From: Diphasiastrum complanatum
Taxonomy: Eukaryota > Streptophyta > Lycopodiopsida > Lycopodiales > Lycopodiaceae
Assembly: GCA_029204225.1 (NCBI GenBank)
Contig: CM055096.1
Location: forward strand, 7,051,477 to 7,115,476
Direction of reading: 5' to 3'
Length of the DNA: 64,000 nucleotides
Position numbers and translations under genes: made by a program. Each line of letters begins with the position of its first letter. Positions within the stretch are counted from its first letter, which is position 1. Under the pieces are notes generated by a model. The model was not told the DNA's origin, searched no databases, and was given only the letters and a program-made list of their open reading frames with translations. Shown here piece by piece: positions 23,674-35,756 of the stretch.

Positions 23674-25421
23674 TCAGCAGCCACTGGACTGGAGCTTGGT
23701 TGGCAGCTTCCATTTATATCCAAGGATTCCAGTCTATCCATTCCAACACACAACTTCGATCTTGAAGCCTGCCTGTCATACAATTCAGCTAGTTCATGAT
23801 TTATTGTCAATATGAAGTGAGAAAAGGGTGGCTATTACTGCAATGAATCAAGAATAGAGTGCTCTTTGCCCAAGCTCATTGTCAATGTCAAAATGAGGAG
23901 GAAAAGAGTTCAAGGCAGATCTTCAATTTATGACATAGCCTTATTATTACAAGATATTACTCGGCAGTTCAATGGTTTGTTTGTTCACTACATTTAAGAC
24001 CTATCCAGTTCTGTAGAAAATTTAATAAAGAGTATCATATGCGAATTGGAAAAGGTAATGAATAAACTTGTGCTTCCATATAGGTTTTTCCAACAATATT
24101 TGTCTTTTATTTCAGTTAATTTCCTTTGAGACCGCATTGATTCACATTGCAGTTGAATGTTATTGCACAGTGAATGTATCTGCTTTTTACACCAAAAATT
24201 TTCCTTCCTTTTTGCTAATCCTAAAAGTTTATTTTCCATTTTTTGTCTGGTTTTGCACCAGTTCTTTTTGCTACATTATCACATGTTTGCTTACTTAATG
24301 AAAGTAAACACTAACTAGAAATTTTATGGACCTGATATGCAAGTGAACCACAGCACTTTGCAAATTTCCTTGAGGATTAAAACCGGATGCTCCTTAATTT
24401 CATGTAAACTTGATACTAAAAGCAAACATTCTCGGTCTTTTATTGCACTTAATTTCACATAGAAAATGGTGCGGTAAGTCTTTTACATGCATCCTTTGCA
24501 TGTCTTAAAGCTTCCTACATTACCTAATGACTTACATCATGGAGTAGGTTTTGAGTGACTAGTTGACCTTTCAATAAATACATAATTAGATTAACTAAGT
24601 TTGTTTGTTGTCTCTTAGATAATTATGGTTTCCTCTTTATTCATTCAAAACACAATGAAAACAAGGTTTAGATATTGAAATATTGTAAAATGGATGCATA
24701 CTCGTTATGGAATTGCATTGAACCAATACTATTCATGTAGTTGTCCCATACATTAGTTAAGTACATACACTTATTTTCTATCCTCCACATGATTTGCTTA
24801 CATTTCATGCTTCGATCTCAAAGCTTTGATGGCTTATTAAATGTGTGTCTCCTTGCAATTGTATCAAAGAATGATTGAAGATCGTGGGATTAACATGTGC
24901 ACACAACATGGCTCAACAATTGTGGGGTTGCTAGAAATGGCAATTCCTTTGCAACTTCCTACAAACATTTATTCTCCTAACTTCACATATTCCCGATTAC
25001 CAAAATTCAACAATTTTCAGTCTGAAAAAAGCTCATGCTCTTGGTTGTAAGTTAGAAATATGTGTTGTGGTAAGAATTTTGTAGCTTTCATTTGCATGCA
25101 AATCTTTGTAGAGAATGAACATCAATGGTGCTTTTTTTTTAAATAGTATGATAAGGAGTTCTCCTAAGTTTCATGTAGATCTAGATATGTTGAATATGTG
25201 CTAAATTTGTAGTTGGGTGGGCTACTAGGGACTTAACCCTATGCAATCACCTCTCTAATAGCTCAATTCGGTGACCCTATGTGGAGATGAGTAGTGATCT
25301 GTAGTGACCTACCCACTTTTGCAAGTTGGTAACCTACATCAGGATACAACTTGTAGCATCATCCCCATGGCATTCACCTTTTACGTAGCTCACATTAATC
25401 TTACAAAAAAAAAAAAACCTA
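23674..25421. other. No gene recognised; 3' flank of the SMR-like gene
   Basis: AT-rich sequence. AATAAA-like signals on the plus strand near 24022 and 24060 could serve the SMR-like transcript. Short frames at 24068-24298 and 24841-25050 match nothing I know. Confidence 0.3.
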
Positions 25422-25422
25422 G

Positions 25423-25519
<97 letters not shown>

Positions 25520-25564
25520 GCAAGCGCACGCAGAGAGAGAGAGAGAGTGTGTGTGTGTGTGTGT
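25422..25564. repeat. (CT)n - spacer - (GA)n - (TG)n microsatellite cluster
   Basis: CT run 25422-25517, then CACGCAAGCGCACGCA, then GA run to 25547, then TG to 25564. The CT and GA arms are complementary, so a hairpin with a short loop is possible. Confidence 0.95.
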
Positions 25565-25849
25565 TTGTTTAACGTTTTATTTAACACAAAGCTTATATTA
25601 AATGCATGGGGCTCATCATACTTCCTTGTAGTATATCATGCCCTTGCCTCACAACATTCTAATGCGGATTCATTCGACCAATGTTACTTGTCATAATTGC
25701 ATAATCTCATCATACTTATAATGATTTGATTGATTTAGGCCTAAAACAAGTGTTTAAAAGTTAGAAATCAGAATTAATTTGATACACAGTTTATAAGCTT
25801 CAAATGTAATATTGTAATTAGTGTACAGTGCCTTGTCTATTGCCTCTAG

Positions 25850-28186
25850 AAATCAAAGTCTCCCTTATACTTTATCGAGTAAGAATCACCAAGAAACTCA
25901 ACTTCAAGGATCTTGTCAACCACTTATAATGGTCTTCCTTTCAACTTCATAGGTCATCAAGGAGGAGAAGTAATCCTTGTGCCTTGTCATGTGAGAGCTT
26001 GCTCCACTGTCAATCTACCATGGATCAATATCACCTTTATTAGATAACAAGCTAGAAGACATCACAAGAGAATCACATGCATTTTGTTCATCCTCATCTA
26101 AAGTGAAATTGCCTTTCTTGTCTCCTTGATCTCTCTTCCTTTTAAGACATTCATAAGCAAAGTGACCTTTAATGCCACAATAGAAGCACTTTAGCTTTGA
26201 CTTATTTCTTTTCTTGCTACCAAAAGATGAAGCCTCACCTTGATCCAAGTTACCTTTATTGAACCCCTTGCCTTTACCTTTGCCTTTGAACTTACCCTTT
26301 GAGAATAATGCCCTTCTTCTCCACCATGAGTCAAAGTGCCTCCTCCTCTTGCTTGTAACCTAGTTCAGCCACCAAGACCTAGACAATGTTGAAACTTTTT
26401 AACAGAAAAAATCATGGCCAACGCTTTGCGTTCAACTGTCGAATAATTCTTCTCAGAATCTGTAAGTTGTCTGCTTGCAAACCTGATAGGATAATCCTTC
26501 TTGTATTCACCTGGCTACATCAAAACTGATCCAATGGCATATTTTGATGCATCAATGTGAACGTGAAACTCAATTGTCCAGATTGGAGCTCGTAGTATCG
26601 GTACAGAAGCTAAAGCTTTTTTCAATTTCTCAAATGCTTCCAATGCCTCTACTGTCCAAATTGGTACAATGGTCGATTTATACATAGGTCTTGCTAAATC
26701 CACAAAGAATAGTATGAATATCTGATAGTAATTTGCATGACCCATAAAAACATAGACTCCTCAAATTGTTCCTGGTAGTGGTAATTCAATAATGACTTTA
26801 ATTTTGGAATAATTTGTAGCAATGCCCTGTCTTGATATTACATGTCCAAGGACAACCCCATGAGTGACTCAAATTTGACACTTTTCTAGATTTAAGGAGA
26901 CTTGGTATTTGCGACAACATTCAAATACTTTTTCCAAATGATCCAAGTGGTCTGTATCTGCACTATGGACTCCGAGATCATCCAAGTAGATTTCAAGAAA
27001 TTTTTGCAAGTAGATCCACCTCTTGCTTGAAGCCTATATTCCTCATTGATCAAGATCTCTTGAAGATCCATCAAACTTGGCAAAGTCTTTTGAATAGCAA
27101 TACTTTGAACAATGTTAGCATGAGAATCCAACAAGCCATTAAGAATCACTTGAATAAGCTCTCCTTCCTTAATGCTTTCATCTATGCAAGCTAACTCATC
27201 ATTCAATGCTTTCATTCTCAAAACAAAAGTACTTGGACTTTATTCATTATTTTGCAAACAAGAAAATATTTGCCTTCTTAGAGTCAACACTCTAGAAGTA
27301 GACTTGGATTCATAAAGCTTCTTCAATGAATTCCAAGCTTCCAAAGATGATGTGCACTTACCAACTTCCTTGAGAAGTTCATTGGTAACATTCATCTTTA
27401 TCATGTGTAGAGCCTTCTTGGCCCTCTTGTCATACCTCAATTGATCTTGTTGTGTTGCTGGTCTCTCCTCCAAACCTACAACAATATCCAAAACATCATT
27501 CATCTCAAGAAGTGACTCCATCCTCACTTTCCATAATGAATAGCTACTTGAGGTAAGCCTATCATTGGCTTCCAACATGACTCCACTTGAGGTTGCCATG
27601 TAGCAATGACCTGATCTTCTCTTTCAACCTGTTTCAATGCACAAAGCACTCCTTTGAACAACAACAAATGCTTTCAAAAGAAATCACCAAGATTTGAAAC
27701 TATCTCACAAATTCTCTTCTAGCACTTATCCAAGCAAATCAACACATAGAATCATGGAATCTTGATCAACCTATGATCTATCCTCAATCTAATGACTTTT
27801 GCCACTTCCTAAGATTGAAACACACTCAAATGAAGTCCAGCAACCTCACTATCTAGAGATCCAATCAAAATTAGGGTTTTGACAAAATCACAATAAATTG
27901 ACTATTCCAAATCTACATGCAAATGCTGAAAATTTGATATGCAATTATAAGCCACCACTTGGGCTGAACCAATGATCCAAAAATCGGCCAAATCCAGCAT
28001 GTGAACTCAAAAAATGGAATTGAACAAGTATATTGACCTATTTAGTGTTTTTATCTACAAAAGATCCAATCTACAAAAGCAAAAAATCCGATTTTGGTGT
28101 AGAATCCTCTCTAGCATGCTCTAGACTTGATATCTTCACCAAATCATTGATAGATCTGATTTCCTCCTTCATAACCTGAAACACAA
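25850..28186 (-). pseudogene. Copia A3 gag and protease start, split by a Gypsy segment
   Basis: Minus strand. Gag N-terminus at 27599-27240 (MATSSGVMLEANDRLTSSSY; SLWKVRMESLLEMNDVLDIV). It continues to about 27016 (ELACIDESIKEGELIQVILN), then after the insert from about 26340: zinc knuckle CFYCGIKGHFAYEC at 26192-26151 and protease IDSGASSHM near 26000. One stop lies before the protease Asp and another at 27240. Protease ends near 25850; integrase, RT and the 3' LTR are missing. The leader (27600-28186) is non-coding. Confidence 0.87.
26341..27015 (-). pseudogene. Ty3/Gypsy RT-RNase H segment embedded in Copia A3 gag
   Basis: Minus-strand translation in shifted frames shows a degraded YLDD-type box (ST-WMI..., near 26990), then DHLEKVFE-like and SLNLEKC-like blocks. 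A clear thumb/connection follows at 26745-26515: MGHANYYQIFILFF, FEKLKKALASVPILRAP and HIDASKYAIGSVL. Last is RNase H with KALAMIFSVKKFQH near 26400. On both sides the Copia gag resumes at nearly the same codons (RLQARGG). No LTRs accompany the Gypsy segment. Confidence 0.8.
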
Positions 28187-28838
28187 GCTCTGATACCATG
28201 TGAAAGATTTCAGATCCTTTAGATCCAATCTACTTGAATGATCTTTGGTTAGAAAGAGAAATACACTACCAATTTCACCAATGTAGAAAAATCAGCATCT
28301 ACACACAATTTGAGATGCAAACACTAATAGAACTTGATCAAACTTGAATGAAATGATTATGTACTGTTACTGTCCATACAAAACCAGCAAGCTACTGTAT
28401 TTCACACTTGTGGATCCAAAAATAACAAATATAGATCATTCTACACATAGAATTGCAAGCAATCACCAAGATAGTGCACCAATGGATAGTAGAACCCAAG
28501 AGAACCATGTATAAGCATGAAATGAGATAGATAAGAGAGAAGATGACTCTTACAACCTTTTATAGCAGGTCCAAACCCTATTTGGCCACTTGGCTTTCCC
28601 ACCAAAATGCTAACCCTACCAATTTTGGGTCTAGATTCAATGTACCCAACTTATTTAAATTGAATCTACTCAAACTCGCATTCTATCTTTTCCACACTTT
28701 CAAAAAGTGTTTATTCAAATGAAATTTAGACTAATGAACTTTGAAAAGTCAACCTCTAAGTCTAAAACAAGTTTTGGCCTCAATATGCCAAATATGAAAA
28801 TATTGCAAAATGTGATGAAACTAGTTGAATCTTTCACA
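28187..28838 (-). repeat. Copia A3 5' LTR (640 bp) and primer binding site
   Basis: Minus strand: LTR from 28838 (TGTGAAAGATTCAAC) to 28199 (GAAATCTTTCACA), with inverted ends TGTGAAAGAT/ATCTTTCACA. PBS TGGTATCAGAGC follows at 28198-28187. It interrupts a plus-strand Gypsy RT region that resumes at 28839. Confidence 0.88.
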
Positions 28839-29655
28839 GGGCGCACTTTTTCAAGCCCAATCTGCCTAAAAGCTTGCAAACACTCAACCAAGCCTCCCCA
28901 CACATTCCCAATCACCATCCCGGCAAGAAAAAGACAAGGCCCCCCTCGAATCTCCAGCCCATAATGTTCTTGCATACTTTAAGGACTATACAATCAAGGA
29001 TTGTTCCCAAGAAAAATGGAAAACTCCGAATCTGTGTTGACTTTAAGAAACTTAATGCCATCACCGAACGTGATCATTTTCCATTACCTTTCGGAGAATC
29101 CATCTTAGAAAATCTTGCAGGAAATGAGGCTTACTCCTTCTTAGATGGCTTTAGCGGATACAATATGATCCAAATCGCTGACGAAGATCAACATAAAACC
29201 GCTTTTGCCACAAAATGGGGATCCTTCTGTTGGAAAGTCATGCCCTTTGGTCTCTGTAATGCTCCTAGCATCTTCCAATGTGTTATGCAAGCGACCTTTT
29301 CTCAACAGATGGGCGATACCTTAGAGGTTTACTTGAACAATTTAGTAGGAGCACATTTCGAAGAAACACGCCATCTGTCTGTGCTCGAAAAAAATTTCAT
29401 CCAATGTCAACGCTTCGACATCTCTCTTAATCCTGAAAAATGCTAGATTTGGGTAACCCATGGTATTGTGTGAGGACATATTATTTCACAAAATGGCATT
29501 GCCACTGACCCTGAAAAGATCCTTATCATTCAAAACCTATCGGAACCGCGTACGGTACGTGAAGTTTACTCTTTCCTTGGCCACGCCAACTACTATCGGT
29601 GCTTTATTTTTTATTTCGCTAACAAAGCACGCTTAATGTACACTTCTCTTTCATA
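28839..29655 (+). pseudogene. Gypsy H reverse transcriptase, Tat/Athila type
   Basis: Plus strand. RIVPKKNGKLRICVDFKKLN is followed by SFLDGFSGYN, QHKTAFATKWGSFCWKVMPF, GLCNAPSIFQ and LEVYLNNLVG. The last carries YLNN where the catalytic YLDD/FLDD is expected, so the active site is lost. A stop follows at 29444. In other frames come [20 protein letters not shown] and [13 protein letters not shown]. It ends near 29655 at the junction with an opposed Gypsy fragment. Confidence 0.9.
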
Positions 29656-30636
29656 GTATGACCATGTGGTTGAGGCTTTGGTGGTGGAGAGGTGTGGATA
29701 TGAGGGACGGTTGGTACTCATGGAGGATCTCATCATCAATTTGAAATATGGTCTCCTCCTCACAGAGATCCCATGGATAGTGTGGGCATTTGGGACGGTA
29801 GAATTTTGTCTCAGGCTTTTCAATTACAATCTTGGCAACTGGTTCCACCTTGGACGCATGTTGCGAATAGATCCTAAGTGGGAGTGCCTCCATATAATTG
29901 AGGATCTGAATATCAGAAATGTCCAAATCTTCTGGGCAATTCTGAAGTCGTAAGACATTCTCGTCATCGATGAATAAATCATCTGATTCATTAGTAGGTA
30001 GCCATGCAACATTTAGTAGCTCATCATGGTGTGGAAGAATATCAATAAAATTGATATTAATGATAGGTGTATCCAGATCAGGTAATTGGTCGTGATCGAT
30101 CGGGAGTGGAGAGGTACAATTATCCTGATGCTTAGCACAGTAATCGGCATTCACACAATCAATGATAGCTAGATTGTGACTCCAGTTTATGATTTTAGTA
30201 GATTTAACATAATGAGCTTTTTCGTGGCTAGACTGGTATGGCTTAAATACTGAGTTGTTGGTTGAGGATCCTTCGTCATGGATGCATGCAAGTTTGAGTT
30301 TACTCGTTGAATCAATGGTGACGGAACTGTCACAATTTCCAAAAGTGACTTGGCCTTTGCTCTAGTCATGAACGACTCGTGCATTGGTGAGCCATGGACG
30401 ACCAAGTAGTAATTCATAAGAATAGACATTATTGGGAATATCAAGTACTACGAGATCGATAGAAAACTTGAGACCTCCTAGTTTGATTAGCACGTGTGGA
30501 AGGAAACTGGTAGGTTGGACTACACTTTGATCAGCCATCTGAAGCTGACAAGTGGGTTTGGCTAGCTTGTCTCTCAAATTCCATTCTATCATGAGAGATG
30601 TGGAAATGATATTGACACCGGAGCCACCATCGGGTA
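29656..30636 (-). pseudogene. Gypsy protease and acidic linker fragment
   Basis: Minus strand. PDGGSGVNII near 30635-30605 is the aspartic protease active site. MIEWNLRDKL, QLQMADQSVV and YSYELLLGRPWLTNARVVHD (30592-30362) follow; this is the retropepsin pattern of Tat/Athila Gypsy elements. The 168-codon acidic frame at 30154-29651 is probably the protease-RT linker and is not otherwise recognisable. Stops separate the parts. It is cut at 30636 by the C1 LTR. Confidence 0.75.
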
Positions 30637-31018
30637 CGGCTGGTTATAGACGACTAACTTTTAGTTTTGTCTTTCACGAATCATTTGCGACTAATCATCA
30701 GTCGAGCACAGTCTAGCTCTTTTGCGAATCATTCACGACATATAATTTGTCTTGCAATTCGTGACAAATTATTCATCTAGCGCTTCATCCATTAAATGTT
30801 TGGCTACGTAATCTAGAATGACCGTGATTTCTATCACTTTTTATGTCATTCTGATAGGCGTAGTCATGCTTCCGGAGAGAGTTGTATAACTTATTCCGTG
30901 CGCACGAACATTTTCTGTTCGAGTTCGTTTCTTGTTCGCTTCTTGTTCAAGTTCGTTTCTCGTTTGTGTTCGTCATTTATCTCCCCCCCCCCTCTCTCTC
31001 CCAACATGGTATCAGAGC
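30637..31018 (+). repeat. Copia C1 5' LTR (3' part only) and primer binding site
   Basis: Positions 30637-31006 match the last 370 bases of the C1 3' LTR, ending CTCTCTCCCAACA. PBS TGGTATCAGAGC follows at 31007-31018. The first two thirds of the LTR are missing. A C-run lies at about 30983-30992. Confidence 0.85.
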
Positions 31019-31156
31019 CATTTTCATAGCTTGATAAGCTTCCACAGTACAAGACTCTACTAGCCGATAGAGTAATTGTTTTCTTGTTCTGTAAATATCA
31101 TAATTTCATACTTAAGTCACTGATAGTTTTTCCTATCACTTAGACTAATTCTCCAC

Positions 31157-31970
31157 ATGGATTCCCAAGGGAAAGCCATTCCTATCATGGACAAGCTTGA
31201 TGGAGCCAATTACCATCATTTAAGATGAAAATTGTACTAATGGCAAAAGAATTGTTCGACGTTGTTACAGGTGCAGAAGGAAAACCTGAAGCAGACGACG
31301 CGACAATCGCCAGATGGAAGTTGAAGGATGGAAAAGCTTTCGCGCTGATCATACTCAACATCACGGATACTCAGATCGACCATGTATCCGAGGCTCAGAC
31401 ATCAAAAGAAGTATGGGACATCTTGAGCACACTATACGAAGTGTGAGATATAGCTTCTAAGCTACATCTCAAGAGGAAATTCTACTCCCTCAAGATGATG
31501 AATGGTGATTCTCTGCAGAATCACATTAATCAATTCAAGAACCTGCTAAGACAAATGGCCGTTGTCGGATCTGTCATAGATAATCAAGACGCAGTGATGC
31601 AACTGCTTACAAGCTTGCCAAGTTCTTACGACAGTTGGGTGATGATCGTCACGACTCATCCAGAATTGACTCTTTCAAGAGTCATTACTATGTTGTTGCA
31701 GGAAGACATGCGAAGGAACGAAGCCTCAAGTTCCTCAGCTGATTCTCGCACTTTATATACCAACAAGAGCACGACAAAGCAGAAGAAGAAGAAAGGCCCA
31801 AAGCAATCAAGCTAGACCAGAAACCAGCTCAGCACAAGGAACAGTCGAATCCGCAGATAGAGAAGAAGTTGTTCTGCGGATACTACAAACAAAACAATTA
31901 CGGAATTCAAGACTGTCGAATACTTCAAGCGAAGAACAATAGCAAGGGACAGTCGAATCAAGTGGCAAAT
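31157..31970 (+). pseudogene. Copia C1 gag
   Basis: The ATG at 31157 opens MDSQGKAIPIMDKLDGANY, then the frame breaks. Gag continues from 31225 (MAKELFDVV, ADDATIARWKLKDGKAF, VWDILSTLYE), a stop at 31444, and 31495-31815 (LLRQMAVVGS, LPSSYDSW, LTLSRVITMLLQEDMRRNEA). The zinc knuckle near 31870 has decayed to LFCGYYKQNNYGIQDC, lacking a Cys and the His. Confidence 0.88.
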
Positions 31971-33565
31971 GCAGCCTATTCAAGAAGCAGATCATGATGC
32001 CTTCATGACCAACCATCAAAAAGCATCTGGGGACAGTTCTAGATTCTTGGATTTCGGAGCCACTCAGCACATGACTAGCCTCATTGGTTGTTTCGAGTCC
32101 TATACACCTTATAGTACCCATAAGTTCGTTCACCTTGGTGACAATAGCACACAAGATATCAAATGTGAAGGCACTATAAGATTAAGCTTTGCAAATGATC
32201 AATCTAAGCCACTCTCTAAAGTTCTGTATGTACCAAATTTATCTATGAATCGGTTATCTATAAGCAGAATCACAGATTTAGGACATAGAGTAGAGTTTGA
32301 ATGTGATCAGTGTAAAGTAGTTGATAGGACTGGCAAGATCCTAGCACTCGAAAATAGGCATGGATACTTGTATAAATTAAGTCATTGTTTTTTTGCCTCT
32401 AGTCAGGCTCTCAGTACTTCAATTCATACAAATAAAGGTTTACTTTGGCATTATAGACTTGGTCATTAAAATCATGTTGCTGTACAATGAATGTCTAGAC
32501 AATCTATTGTTCTTGATCTTGATTATCCTCACGAAAAAGTCGAGTTACATGTCTATCAAGACTGTCTAGTTGGTGAACAGACTAGGAAACCATTTAAGTT
32601 AAGCCATCAACATACTGCTAGAGGATTGCTAGATGTTGTACATTTAGATATTTATGGCCCAATGAAAAATCCTTCACTGAAGGATGCCAAGCATTTTATA
32701 ACCTTTCTTGATGAATTCTCCAGAAGGACGATGGTGTACCTCATAAAGAAAAAATCAGAAGCTTTCAACTGCTTCAGAATCTTCAAGGAGCGTGCAGAAA
32801 AAGAGACTGGAAGGACAATCAAGGTCCTAAGGTCAGACAACGGTGGAGAATACATCTCTGTCGAGTTTAAGGAGTACTGTCAAAGCCAAGGCATTGAGCA
32901 ACAATTCATCACTCATTACAGTCCGCAGTCTTATGGCTTAGCTGAGAGGAAGAACAATACTTTGGTCGAATCTGTTAATTGTATGTTATCGCATGCATTG
33001 TTGTCCAAGAGATTTGGGCTGAAGCTGTCTCCACTCCAGCTTACCTCCAGAACAGATGTTCGACCAAGGCCCTCTCAGACAAGACACCCCACGAGGTGTG
33101 GACAGGCTCTAAGCCTTCTTTGAAGAACCTAAGAGTGTTCGGGTGCATTGCCTACGCGCAGATCCCAAAAGACACAAGGAAAAAATTGGACTTCCAAGGT
33201 CTCAAGACCATCCTGATCGGATATACTTCATCTGATAACACCTACAAGCTGTACGATCTTGATACCCAGCAAATCTTGTATAGCCAGGATATAATCTTTA
33301 TTGAAGATCAATTCGTCGACCTCAAAGGCAAGGATATTGCTCAAGAAGAACCTACATCTCCTGACATTGACACGACAGTCCGAGCTTCTGGCTCAAGCAT
33401 GTCTATTGTTGAACCACTTCAAGACAACGAATCAGACGAAGATATTGCTGCTACCCAACAACAAGTCCCAAGAGTGGTTCATCAGTTGAATCATCCCAGA
33501 AGATCAAGCCGAGTGCGCACACAGCCAACAAGGTATACTCCTGAGTCTGCCTGTCTCTTAATGTA
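31971..33565 (+). pseudogene. Copia C1 protease and integrase
   Basis: Protease shows FLDFGATQHM at about 32046, with Phe in place of the Ser/Thr of the D[S/T]G triad; the related C3 has DSG. The integrase zinc-finger region WHYRLGH is followed by a stop (32467). The catalytic core from 32491 has VHLDIYGPM, RSDNGGEYIS and SYGLAERKNNTLVE (D, D and E visible). A frameshift near 33010 moves the C-terminal part to the frame at 32979-33566 (KTPHEVWTGSKPSLKNLRVF, then GCIAYAQIP). Confidence 0.9.
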
Positions 33566-34810
33566 GGAACCGATGACAGTCGAAGAGTCACTCAGCCAAC
33601 CAGACTCTGATCTCTAGAGAGAAGCCATGGATAGAGAGTATTCCTCTCTGATCAAGAATCAGACATGGTCATTAGTCGAAGCTCTTATTGGCTGCAATAT
33701 TATTGATTGCAAATGGATTTTTAAGATCAAATATAATGCCAACGGAGCAATTGATTGAAGGAAGGCTAGACTAGTAGCACGAGGATTCACCCAGATCCCG
33801 AATGTCAACTATAGTGAGACTCTTAGTCCAATTGTCAAACATTCATCGATCCGAATGCTCTTGTCTTATGCTATAGTTGTCGACCTCGAAGTACATCAAC
33901 TTGATGTATAAACAGCCTATATGAACGGAGTCATACAAGAAGATATCTATATGATCCAGCCCAAAGGATACGTTCTGAAAGGTATGAAGAATCATATCTG
34001 TAAACTCCACAAAGCACTATACGGCTTGAAACAGTCTGCCAAAGCTTGGTTTCAAAGGATCAACACATTCCTCATTGAACAAGGATTCAAACCAAGCACT
34101 GTTGATTGCAACGTTTATTCAAGGTCAGTGCAACAATCCTTCATTATCATCACCTTGTACGTTGATGATACGTTGCTCTTCAACAACAATACCAAAATGG
34201 TCAAGGATGCAAAATAGATGTTGTTCTCATAATTCGACATGACTGATTTGGGCGAAGCTCACTTCTGTCTTGGAATTCAAATCCATAGAGACAGACAAAT
34301 CGACTGATTTACATCACTCAACAAAGGTATCATCACAACGTTCTTAACAGATACAGTTTGATTAATTGTAAATCAGCTCACTCACCAATAGATCCAGGCT
34401 TGCATTTGTCAAAGAACCAATGTCGCCAGACCAAGCAGGAAGAGAAGCAGATGAGAGAATATATGTATCGATCGATACTTGGATCTCTCATGTACGTAAT
34501 GGTCTGTACAAAACCATATATCTCTTTTTTTGTAGGCTCACTCAGCCAATATATGGCTAGTCCTGGCATTACCCATTGGGAGGCTCTTATTCGAGTCATG
34601 AGATATATTCGAGCTACCATGGACCAGTGCATCTGCTATGGAGATGTCAGCAACGACAATCTTCATCAGCTCAGTGGTTATTCTTATGCAAGCTAGGGAG
34701 GAGATGCAGACAATCGTAAGTCCACATCTGGATTTATATTCTTCTTCAACGGTGGTCCTATTTCATGGAACAATTGTAAGCAAACCTCTATCGCACTTTC
34801 TTACATAGAA
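33566..34810 (+). pseudogene. Copia C1 reverse transcriptase and truncated RNase H
   Basis: RT blocks in order: CKWIFKIKYNANG, KARLVARGFTQIPNVNYSET, LEVHQLDV, stop, TAYMNGVIQEDIYMIQPKGY, KALYGLKQSAKAWF, and the catalytic TLYVDDTLLF at about 34155. At least six in-frame stops are present, for example at 33565, 33909 and 34216. RNase H starts near 34358 (RSILGSLMYV) and reaches IALSYIE at 34809, where a deletion joins it to the 3' LTR. Confidence 0.9.
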
Positions 34811-35692
34811 TGCCAAAGGTGCCCTAAAAGCTAAGGCACCCTGTAAATCTTATCCTAAGGCCATTCGTAAGAGTGACCAACTTTTTGCATCATCACCAAT
34901 GTTCGCTTCAGCACTGGCTGACGTCGCACCCTTTTTACGCTCATTCCATGCAGTTGTGCTAACAAATTGGACAATGATTGCAGCCACCCTGGATCTCCTA
35001 CAAACAGCACATCCACTTTGTACTTTCACATCTGCACACCTGTAATATTATGTATATATACATATTTTGGACACCATTTATAAAATGATGATGATCAGAT
35101 GATCAACTGAGAGAAGAAGAGACTAAGAGAAAAGGTTTCATTCCTCATTACAGACAAAATAATCTTCATAGGGCACGCGATTTCGTTCGCTATTGTATTG
35201 TGCTCTACTGCATTATTAACATGTATACATGATATACTTAATCTGATACAGCTCTTTGTTTTGCATTCTGATTTGTGTTAATATTGCTATGCTTGTTCGT
35301 CATTTTGTCTGATCTTTCTAGTTGTTCTTTTTGGTAATAGATGACTAATTTTTAATCTTGTCTTTCACGAATCATTCGCGACTAATTATCAGTCGAGCAC
35401 ATTTTAGCTCTTTCGCGAATCATTCGCGACATATAATTTGTCTTGCAATTCGCGACAAATTATTCATCTAGCGCTTCATCCATTAAATGTTTGTCTACAT
35501 AATCTAGAATGACCATGATTTCTATCACTAAAGTTATGTCATTCTGATAGGCGTAGTCATGCTTCTGGAGAGAGTCGTATAACTTATTCTGCTGCGCACG
35601 AACATTTTCTGTTTGAGTTCTTTCTCGTTCGCTTCTTGTTCGTGTTCATCATTTATTCCCCCCCCCCCCCCCCCCCCCTCTCTCTCCCAACA
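34811..35692 (+). repeat. Copia C1 3' LTR, lacking its first part
   Basis: Matches the C2 LTR (inverted) from the 'ggtgccctaaaagctaaggcacc' block to the end CTCTCTCCCAACA. The first 250-300 bases and the polypurine tract are missing at the RNase H junction. It includes the palindrome TTCGCGAATCATTCGCGA at 35412-35429 and a run of about 21 C at 35658-35678. Confidence 0.88.
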
Positions 35693-35756
35693 TAGAGTTC
35701 ACTAAAAAATTATTTCCCAAAGTGTAAAAGATGTGTGGGAAATTACTTTTTATGAC

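Noticed and set aside
23303-23815. 170-codon plus-strand frame as the main gene product
   Set aside because: Only its residues 34-45 look meaningful; the family motifs are in the overlapping frame starting at 23452, so the long frame is mostly a shadow.
31007-31018. tRNA-like sequences at several loci (TGGTATCAGAGC and complement)
   Set aside because: These are retrotransposon primer binding sites matching only the 3' end of initiator tRNA-Met; no cloverleaf surrounds them.
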